In this document: piece by piece, positions 29,481-37,431 of the stretch
Position numbering within the stretch: position 1 is the first letter of the stretch
Layout of the letters: each line of letters begins with the position of its first letter
DNA from: Tritrichomonas musculus
Taxonomy: Eukaryota > Parabasalia > Tritrichomonadida > Tritrichomonadidae
DNA length: 64,000 nucleotides
Direction of reading: 5' to 3'
NCBI GenBank assembly: GCA_039105265.1
Contig: JAPFFF010000014.1
Coordinates: 372,001-436,000 of the forward strand
Notes under the pieces: model-generated
The model's input: only the letters and a program-made list of their open reading frames with translations
What the model was told of the DNA's origin: nothing
Database searches by the model: none
Translations under genes and position numbers: made by a program

Positions 29481-29920
29481 TGCTTCGAGATGTAAATAAA
29501 ATAGTAAGTAAAAATTTTAAATTTTTAAACTTTTTAAGTGAGTTATCTTAACGGTCATTTTTTAATTTTAAATTATCTCCATAAAATAAAAATATTTTAC
29601 ATATGTAAAATATTAAATCATGCATAATTATTTTTATATATTAATTTAATACAATTGAAAATCATTCAATTAAAAAAAAAAAAAAAAAAAGAATTACAAA
29701 TTGGAATCTTGGATGATATTGAAAAAAAAAAAACTCTTTGAATCAATTTATATCATATTAAAGTTAATTATGCTTTCGCATGAAGCTCATATCTCAGAAC
29801 TTTCTTTGATTCTATTCATTTTAAATTTTTTTCTCTAAAAAACGTTAATTGTTTATGTGTTAAAGTAATGATTTAAATCTCGTTAACTTGTCGCATAACT
29901 CGAAATCTATTATACTTAAG
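29481..29920. other. Inner part of left arm, gene-free
   Basis: 5' flank of the DUF3447 gene plus poly-A runs. Mirrored on the right arm at 32993-33330 and 34423-34514. The intact sequence TTATCTCC at 29573-29580 is the empty target site of the element inserted in the right arm. Confidence 0.7.
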
Positions 29921-30208
29921 AGTACATATAACTTTGATTGTTGGGACATTATGAATAAATATCCAATACAACTAGACCAAAAAATGTCATCATTTGATAT
30001 TTTTGGTACCAAAACATTGTACAACAACAATATAACAATGAAAATGTATTATTCTGATGCATATAGAAATTATTTTTATGATATTGACATTGTGACTTTG
30101 GATATGACAGGAAATTCATCATTTAATACATTAAAAGATTATGTTTATGCTGATCAAGGTAATGTATTAATCTTCAATCTAAGAGTACTAAATGGTGTTT
30201 CTAATATT
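29921..30208 (+). pseudogene. 288-bp captured fragment of the neighbouring surface-protein gene
   Basis: Almost identical to the reverse complement of 39124-39411 (STYNFDCWDIMNKYP to NGVSNI), with only scattered substitutions (e.g. ACTAGACC for ATTAGACC). It starts and ends abruptly inside the parent codons. A 74-bp remainder of the same fragment is at the inner end of the right arm (about 32920-32993). No start or stop signals of its own. Confidence 0.9.
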
Positions 30209-30814
30209 TTTACATTAAACTACATTTTCATTTAAATGAAATCATAATTGTAGTTATTTGGATTTTTTTTGCTGTTAACTAATTATACCTAATCAAATAT
30301 ATTTTGTGAATCATTAAGTATATATTTTTCACCTTAATTAGCATAAGTGTTTTACAATTTTTTTAAAATACCATATCTTTCAATTTTGAGAAGATGAAAA
30401 TAATAAAAAAAAAGAATATAAAAAAGTTTTTTATTCAGGAAAAATACATTTTAAATAGCTTTGGGAGCCTTTGAGGGCTAAGCCCAATTGGTTAAGGTAA
30501 TTGCGGGAGCCTCAACCTGAGATGAATGAAAGTATTCATGCCTTTATAACTTAAAAAAAATATTTAGCTTTATTCAAATTTGAGAGGACGATAAGAAGGG
30601 ACAAATTAAAAAACTTAGTTTATTCTCTCACAAAACAATACATCTCTTAAAAAAGCAGTAAAATTGCTTTTTGGCTTATACATTTTTATATATTTCTCTG
30701 CTGACTATGATATATCTAATAATGAATATGAAAGAATGACTAAAGATATATAAATTTATATATCTTTACATTTTATTTAATATATACAAAAGGTATATAT
30801 TAAATTTATGTATG
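30209..30814. other. Spacer between gene fragment and BTB-like gene; tRNA-like motif
   Basis: At 30468-30524 a GC-richer patch contains a perfect GGGCTAAGCCC hairpin followed by AATTGGTTAAGGTAATT, resembling a tRNA A-box/D-arm. No convincing B-box or cloverleaf follows, so it is only tRNA-like or SINE-like. The rest is AT-rich. Confidence 0.35.
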
Positions 30815-32362
30815 TTAATGTGGAAATGTTTTTATTCGACCATAGAATTCAATATGGTCAATCTCTAAACGCCAATTTCCTTCACCAAAAAAATCGCCTG
30901 TGCTGCATAAACGACAATATCGTGAAAAATGATTAGGTTTAACTTGAAATGTTTGAACAATGTGTGGACCGTTTAGTCCATTGTAATTCGAATGACTATC
31001 GATGGTTTCCCAGTTCTGTCCATCGTTCGATATTTCAATGCACCAGTTCTTGATGTGTGTGCAATCTTTTCTATATTCAGATGATTTAATCGAATAGCTT
31101 GATATTTCAATTTCTCGATTTATGAAATCAAAACAAATATAATTTTTACAACCATTATTGATTGAATAATATTCGGACTTTGCTAACCAATCATTGAAAT
31201 TTGAATTATAATTCGAACGATTATACATAATGCTATTAAATACTCTGATAATATGATTATCCTGAGACTTCGATGCAATATCATCAAGATAATGAATGAT
31301 TCCATTGCCACCCAAATCTGTTTCAGCAATTTCAAGTGGCTTTAATTTGTTAATTTCGTCTTGGAGTATTTTGATATTTTCGATAAGTTTTGCTCGTTCT
31401 TCTTCATTCTTTTCATGTTCTTTGTTAATTTTTCTTTCATTAGCTTTTTGTTGCTCTTCAAGAAGAGTTTCATATCGTGTTCGTTGCGTCTCAAGTTCTT
31501 TTTCTTTGCTGAAAATAATTCGTGCTTTATCTTCTGATAGTGAAATGTTTGTTTTTTCAAGTTCTCTGATCCGTTTTTCTTGTGTTTTGATGAGTTCTTG
31601 TTGTGAGTTGTTTTGGTCAACAAGTGCTCGATTTCTCGAATATATTCGTTGGATAATACTTTTGCCAATGAATTGGAAATCAAATATATCATAATATTTT
31701 GTCATCAAAAGATCGATGCACTTGTCAATTCCGTCGTTCATCGCATTTTCTGTTTCGAGGCCTTCGAAGAGAATGGATGCAACCTTCCCGTATTTATCAA
31801 GACATTTCATATAAAAATCAATTCGTCGATTTTTATCGTGAGTTTTAAATCGACCTTGATCGATTTTCAGAAGACGATAAATAATTGGAAAATCAAGTTC
31901 GAAAAGTTCTTCGTCGTCGATGTACTTATCAAAATTTGAACCAATGATGCCTTCATATGTTCGACTATCAAAATTCGAATCGTGCTGATGTTGATGAAGA
32001 ATTTTGATGACAAGTTCTGCTTGGTGTCGTTGGATGAATCGAGTTGCGTGCTCCTCGAGACTCTTGATTCCATATTTTCGGCTCAGTTGCTCAAGCGCAA
32101 TGACGTTTCCGTTGTTCAATTTAGTATCTTCTTGCTGCACATAACAAATAAATGTGTTGATGTCTTCGTCTCTGATATTTATATCGTCCATTTCATTGAT
32201 ATCGATGTTCTCGGTTCTTTCAAGCTCCTGCCGATTTGTTTGGAAAAATTCGGACGAAAGATAAAAATATGCTGACTTCAGTGGATATTTCTTTCCTTTG
32301 TAAACGAAATAATGTGTAAAAGGGAACATATCTTGATTCCTGATGATTTCTTCTTTTTCCAT
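30815..32362 (-). CDS. BTB-like / coiled-coil / F5/8C-like (discoidin-fold) protein
   Basis: 515 residues, ATG 32362. The N-terminus (FTHYFVYKGKKYPLKSAYFYLSSEFF) is the divergent BTB/POZ-like fold common in trichomonads, followed by a BACK-like helical region. A coiled coil lies at about 245-345 (QELIKTQEKRIRELEKTNIS). The C-terminal 150 residues resemble an F5/8 type C domain: YICFDFINREIEISSYSIKS, NWCIEISNDGQNWETIDSH, RYCRLCSTGDFFGEGNWRLE, IDHIEFYGRI. There is no signal peptide, so it is presumably intracellular; ligand unknown. It lies in the centre of the inverted duplication. A paralogue lacking the coiled coil is at 58654-59949. Confidence 0.87.
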   Translation of the reverse strand: MEKEEIIRNQDMFPFTHYFVYKGKKYPLKSAYFYLSSEFFQTNRQELERTENIDINEMDDINIRDEDINTFICYVQQEDTKLNNGNVIALEQLSRKYGIKSLEEHATRFIQRHQAELVIKILHQHQHDSNFDSRTYEGIIGSNFDKYIDDEELFELDFPIIYRLLKIDQGRFKTHDKNRRIDFYMKCLDKYGKVASILFEGLETENAMNDGIDKCIDLLMTKYYDIFDFQFIGKSIIQRIYSRNRALVDQNNSQQELIKTQEKRIRELEKTNISLSEDKARIIFSKEKELETQRTRYETLLEEQQKANERKINKEHEKNEEERAKLIENIKILQDEINKLKPLEIAETDLGGNGIIHYLDDIASKSQDNHIIRVFNSIMYNRSNYNSNFNDWLAKSEYYSINNGCKNYICFDFINREIEISSYSIKSSEYRKDCTHIKNWCIEISNDGQNWETIDSHSNYNGLNGPHIVQTFQVKPNHFSRYCRLCSTGDFFGEGNWRLEIDHIEFYGRIKTFPH

Positions 32363-32747
32363 ATATATAAATTATGCTTTTTTTTTTTTTTTTTTTTTTT
32401 TTATTAAAAACAAATTACTAAGTTTTTGTATATTTTATATTCTCAATAAATTCAATGCTAACTAAAATATATAAATAGTTTTATCTTAAAAATTTATTCA
32501 TATTTTATGAGTATTTTCACATCAATTTATTTATAAAACATTGAAAAATGAAATTATTGTAAATAAAATATAAATGTTAAACAATTCAAACACACTTTTT
32601 TGTGAAAAAATTAGGTTAATAATAACCGTTAATTCCAATTATGATATGAAAATGTAAAGGCGAAAGAGATAAAATTAAATTATTTGATATAAATATATAT
32701 TAATAAATAAAAGTGTAAAATCATGGTGACAACAAAAGGCTTATTTA
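32363..32747. other. Upstream flank of BTB-like gene with long poly-T
   Basis: A run of about 28 T (32375-32402), then AT-rich DNA without genes. Confidence 0.4.
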
Positions 32748-32909
32748 TTATCCATTAGGTAAATTTAAATAATTATTAATCAATGTCATATAAAGACTAT
32801 CAATAATACCATGCGATGATTCATGACATACATCGGCTGATGTATCGTCATTAATTATCGATTTGTTCTTGCAAAAACCTGAGCAAAACGAATTACAAAC
32901 TTTTTTCAT
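32748..32909 (-). CDS. Small 53-residue Cys-rich frame, probably a gene remnant
   Basis: ATG 32909 to TAA 32748-32750. Reads MKKVCNSFCSGFCKNKSIIN and continues DDTSADVCHESSHG to LNLPNG. The composition (four Cys, Pro, Gly, balanced polar residues) is far from the AT-rich chance frames around it. It begins 11 bp outside the right-arm boundary, so the duplication end may have cut a longer gene. No family is recognised. Confidence 0.35.
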   Translation of the reverse strand: MKKVCNSFCSGFCKNKSIINDDTSADVCHESSHGIIDSLYMTLINNYLNLPNG

Positions 32910-33338
32910 TTATTTAAACGATGACATTTTTTGGTCTAGTTGTATTGGATATTTATTCATAATGTCCTAACAATCAAAGTTATATGTACTCTTAAGTATA
33001 ATAGATTTCGAGTTATGCGACAAGTTAACGAGATTTAAATCATTACTTTAACACATAAACAATTAACGTTTTTTAGAGAAAAAAATTTTAAATGAATAGA
33101 ATCAAAGAAAGTTCTGAGATATGAGCTTCATGCGAAAGCATAATTAACTTTAATATGATATGAATTGATTCAAAGAGTTTTTTTTTTTTTCAATATCATC
33201 CAAGATTCCAATTTGTAATTCTTTTTTTTTTTTTTTTTTAATTGAATGATTTTCAATTGTATTAAATTAATATATAAAAATAATTATGCATGATTTAATA
33301 TTTTACATATGTAAAATATTTTTATTTTATGGAGATAA

Positions 33339-34414
33339 AGAAGGGGTTTCACTCAGGTGTCAAATCCGCTTTTCCATTAAATACGAGAATTTGAGAGTTG
33401 ATAATTATATTTATATACTATTACATATATTTAATAATAATAATACTAATTTCGTAAAAAAAATATTTAATATTTATGAATATATATATGTTTAGTTATT
33501 TTATTTTTGAGAGAAAAACTGCTTTTTCTTCAGAAAATTAACATCTTGATAGTGACTTAGATTTCTATACGATTTTATATCAGGTTTTTTATATATTGTA
33601 ATATCGATTGAAGATATTATATCCAAAATATTCTTCCAAATCATATGGCCAATTTTTGTATATTTATGTTTTCAATTTTTATAAAATTTCTGATATCAGA
33701 ATTTTTTTTTTTTGAATATGACATGTTAGATGAAATGATGATTATCTCTATCAAAGCTTTACTGTTCTCCGCCTTTATTTTTAAATAGAGCCACTAAGTC
33801 TTTTTTAAAAAAATACCGACAATGTTTTGCTTTCAAAGAATAGCATTTTTTTGTCTAGTTATTATCAATTAAAAATAAGATTCTTAGATATCTCTTGAAT
33901 TTTTATCATTTATAGAGCAAGCGTTAATAATAACGGTATTATTTTACTCGGCGGCTTTTATCTATTGCCCTTTTACAAAATTACGAATTCTCTATCAAAT
34001 ATCTACTATTTTTAATCAAAAGATTTAATTTAAATATGCAATTATTAATAAATATCTAAATAAACTGAATTATTCCAATATGTTAATTTTTATCGGAAAG
34101 ATTTGTATAAATGCATTTGAAATAACTGCATTCCCATTTATTTTTATTCAATAATAAACAATTCCATCTAATATTTGTATGTGGTTTTTTTTGACTCTTT
34201 TATACATCTTTTTTGTGTTAAATTGCTCATATTTTTCTTCTTCAAAACAAATTTCATCTCACATGTCCTTTTCAAAATGATCATATGTAATATTTCAAAA
34301 TTGGCCATATGGAATAGATTAAAAATAATAAAAACCAATTATCTGTCCATTAATAAAATAAATATTATAATTTTAGAAAAATCCTATAGAGATTTGTAGA
34401 GTGCTGCCCCTTCT
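33339..34414. mobile_element. MITE-like element D, 1,076 bp, with empty site in the other arm
   Basis: The inverted ends AGAAGGGGTTTCACTC (33339-33354) and GAGTGCTGCCCCTTCT (34399-34414) agree at 13 of 16 positions. GGAGATAA is duplicated at 33331-33338 and 34415-34422. The left arm of the duplication has a single copy of this 8-mer (29573-29580, minus strand) and no insert, so the ends are established by comparison. No coding capacity. 8-bp TSD and A/G-rich ends are shared with elements A-C. Confidence 0.9.
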
Positions 34415-34514
34415 GGAGATAATTTATAATTAAAAAATGACCGTTAAGATAACTCACTTAAAAAGTTTAAAAATTTAAAATTTTTACTTACTATTTTATT
34501 TACATCTCGAAGCA

Positions 34515-35663
34515 ATGGAAAGCTATATAGAATGTAAGAAAAAACTTTATGATGTTATTCTGGAGTTTTTAGAGGAATCCGAGGAAAAAAGTCAGCAATT
34601 TGAAAAATTATGTACAAATCTGAGAAATTGTCGCGTTGAAGAAGATAGAGAAGAAATGACTCAATTTCTATTAACAATCAAAAGCATTAGTGACCATCAT
34701 CACAGAAATGCTCATTTCATCCAAAAGTTAAGACAAATTCTTCAGCATTATAAAGAGCAAATCAAACAGACCTTATCAAATGACAAAATATTCCACATAT
34801 TCGAAAGCAACAAGTTAATTCTTCATTTTCTATTAACGAACGACATCATCTGTATTTCAGAAAATATATACAATTATATGGTTAACGAAACAGAACCTAA
34901 TGGTAACTGTTATTGTCACTTTTTCTATCCAGAACTTGAACGATTCAAAGGTGAAGAAAAAATGAAAGAGGTTAAAAAAGATCTTTTATCTCTCAGTCCA
35001 ACAATATTCGAAAATTTTGAAGAGAAGCGTCAAGAAGGCGAAAACGATTCATATATTTGTTCATTGATTCGCAATGATTCAGTTGAAGATTTCATTACAT
35101 ATATAATTAAGAAAAGTATTTCACCATCAAGTCAAATTCCATCATCAATTTTTGAAACAAATTCATTTTTAAATAATAACAAAAGTACATCACTTATTGA
35201 ATATTCAGCATTTTTTGGTTCGATTCAAATTTTTCGATTTTTGTTAATGAATCAAGTTGAATTGAAACCATCATTATGGCTTTATTCAATTCATTCGAAA
35301 AATGCAGATCTTATTCATCTTATTGAATCAAATAGAATTGCTCTACCTGAATCAAAATATGGCATATATTCAACATGTTTAATTGAATCGATTAAATGCC
35401 ATCACAATGATTTTTCAGTTTACATTCAAGATAGTTTGATGTCTCAACAAGAAACCGAATCAAAACAAACAAAAGAATTACTTCTTATGAAAAGTTTGAA
35501 ATATCATAATTATTTCTATTTCCAAACAGATCAAATTAAAGAACAAGGATTACTCTTTTTGTGTTTTTATAATTATTATAAAATTGTTGATATTTTAATG
35601 AAAGAAAAAGAAATTGAAAAGAGAATAATTTTGAAAATTATAATGTTTTGTATAATATTTTAA
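34515..35663 (+). CDS. DUF3447 / ankyrin-type protein, right arm copy
   Basis: 382 residues, ATG 34515. Same protein as 28326-29480, with Phe for Ser and Ile for Phe changes near the C-terminus and loss of one KE pair (KEKEIEK for KEKEKEIEK). Upstream, ACATCTC lies about 12 nt before the start; the DUF3447 gene at 60900 has ACATCTC at a similar place, a candidate shared start element. TAA 35661-35663 is followed in the same frame by 99 open nucleotides and then the ankyrin-TpLRR region. The nearby element D ends about 90 bp upstream of the start and could have altered its promoter. Confidence 0.85.
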   Translation: MESYIECKKKLYDVILEFLEESEEKSQQFEKLCTNLRNCRVEEDREEMTQFLLTIKSISDHHHRNAHFIQKLRQILQHYKEQIKQTLSNDKIFHIFESNKLILHFLLTNDIICISENIYNYMVNETEPNGNCYCHFFYPELERFKGEEKMKEVKKDLLSLSPTIFENFEEKRQEGENDSYICSLIRNDSVEDFITYIIKKSISPSSQIPSSIFETNSFLNNNKSTSLIEYSAFFGSIQIFRFLLMNQVELKPSLWLYSIHSKNADLIHLIESNRIALPESKYGIYSTCLIESIKCHHNDFSVYIQDSLMSQQETESKQTKELLLMKSLKYHNYFYFQTDQIKEQGLLFLCFYNYYKIVDILMKEKEIEKRIILKIIMFCIIF

Positions 35664-35762
35664 AATAATCTTTTTTTTGAAAAAATAATATTTTATTACA
35701 TATATATAAAATTCTCATATATTTTAATATTTCTAATAAAATTAATCTTCATAAATATATTT

Positions 35763-37088
35763 TTGTCGTTTTATCATTTTATTATTTATGAAATTGCTAT
35801 TCGAAAAGCATCCGAGAATAATGACATTGAACTTGTTTATTACTTACTATCAAAATTACGAACAATAAATGATGAAATGTTTGTTAATAATCAAACGATG
35901 AATCAAATTGCAATTCCACAATCAATTACTGAAATTAAATCATATGCTTTTTCAGGATGTTCATCATTAACAATGATTGCAATTCCATCATCTGTAACCA
36001 AAATCGGTAATAATGCTTTCAAAGGATGTTCATCACTAACAAAAATTTTTATTCCATCATCTGTAACTGATATTGAAGATGGTGTTTTTGAAAGTTGTTC
36101 ATCGTTAAAAAAAATTTCAATTCCATCATCAATAACTTTAATTGGAAGTAACGTTTTCTATTTTTGCTCTTCATTAATACATCTCAAAATTCCATCATCT
36201 GTAAAATCAATTGGATCATATACTTTTTATTTATGTTCATCATTAAAGGAGATTGTAATTCCATCATCTGTAAAAAGAATCGGAGATGGTACTTTCTGTG
36301 GATGTCAATTACTAGCTCAAATCACAATTCCATCATCTGTAACTTCAATTGGTAGTTATGCCTTCTATGGATGTCCATCATTAACTCCAATCACAATTCC
36401 TTCTTCTGTAACTTCAATTGGAAAAAGTTCTTTTGGAAATTGTACATCATTAACGCAGGTATTAATTCCTTCTTCGGTGACTGTTATTGGAAATTTTAGT
36501 TTTGCTGGATGTGAATCATTAGCGCAGATTGCAATTCCTTCATCTGTAAAGAAAATTGGTATTGGTGCTTTCTCTCAATGTTCAGCATTGACACAAATCG
36601 CAATTCCTTCTTCTGTAACTTCGATTGAAAATAGTACTTTCTATGGATGTTCATTTTTGGCACAAATCATAATACCATCAAATGTAACTTCAATTGGACC
36701 AAAATCTTTTTGTGGATGTTTATTAATTACACAAATCGCAATTCCTTCATCAGTAAAGATAATTGGTGATTCTGCTTTTGCTCAATGTAATTCATTAGCA
36801 CAAATTACATTTGTAAGTCCATCATCTGTGACCAAAATCGGTGATGACGCTTTCTCTCAATGTTTATCATTAGCTCAAATCAAAATTCCATCATCAGTAA
36901 CAACAATTGGATCTCATGCTTTCTTTGGTTGTTCATTACTGAGGAAAGTATTCATTCCAAAATCTGTAACTGAAATTGGAGATAAAGCTTTTCAAGGATG
37001 TTCATCACTAAGAGAAATCTCAATCCCAAGATATTATGATAGAGAATCTCTTGGCATTATATCATTAGCTAACGTAACAAATACTTAA
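35763..37088 (+). pseudogene. Ankyrin-TpLRR (BspA-like) reading frame, right arm; no ATG start
   Basis: 441 codons opening at TTG, in frame with the DUF3447 gene just upstream. One ankyrin-like unit (IAIRKASENNDIELVYYLLS) is followed by about 17 TpLRR repeats, one more than the left copy; the extra 69-bp unit encodes SIGSYAFYGCPSLTPITIP. The same single TAA separates it from the upstream gene in both arms, so the stop predates the duplication. Either translation reads through, or this half is dead. The TpLRR consensus is otherwise intact, with few differences between arms. Confidence 0.7.
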
Positions 37089-37431
37089 ATAATAAAAATT
37101 CATCTTTTTTCATTTATCTTTTTATATTTCATTATTATAAAAAATTTATTACTGATGATCCCAAGTTTTTTCCTCAGAGTAAATTAAAAGAAAAATGAGT
37201 TTATAGGAAAAAAAGAGTTTTACATTATATACAATCAATATAATGCTATTTACCAAGAATTTTTCCTTTATATAATCTTAAAAAAGCAATAGAATAATTG
37301 TTCGTTTATACATTTTTATAGATTTTTCAGTTGATAAAAATATTTTTAACAATGAATATGAAAGAATGGTAATAAAATATGAATGATAAACAATAATTTT
37401 GGCTAAATAAATTTTTATTGATCCAATGAAA

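Larger units (their letters stand above)
26801..29993. repeat. Left arm of large inverted duplication
   Basis: This about 3.2-kb segment is repeated in reverse complement at 32920-37257, nearly identical. Outer boundaries are at CTTGGTAAATAGC (26801) and its complement ending at 37257. Inner boundaries are at ATGTCATC (about 29993) and 32920. Differences between arms: a 69-bp TpLRR unit present only on the right, a 6-bp deletion and a few substitutions in the DUF3447 gene, and a 1,084-bp insertion (element plus TSD) on the right. Confidence 0.92.
32920..37257. repeat. Right arm of large inverted duplication
   Basis: Reverse complement of 26801-29993. It carries 1,084 extra bases from a MITE-like insertion (33339-34414 plus TSD) and one extra 69-bp TpLRR unit at about 36346-36414. 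Removing these leaves about 3.2 kb, matching the left arm. The outer end lies only 175 bp from the 3' end of the large surface-protein gene. Confidence 0.92.

Noticed and set aside
30468-30524. tRNA gene
   Set aside because: An A-box-like D-arm and a hairpin exist, but there is no B-box, anticodon arm or acceptor pairing.
33286-34399. Two short plus-strand frames (69 and 74 codons)
   Set aside because: They lie in or at the edge of element D, which has an empty site in the sister arm; no coding features.
35640-35765. Canonical trichomonad intron joining DUF3447 and TpLRR frames
   Set aside because: No GTATGT 5' site and no ACTAACACACAG branch/3' site in this or the other three junctions; a non-canonical event is left as a finding.
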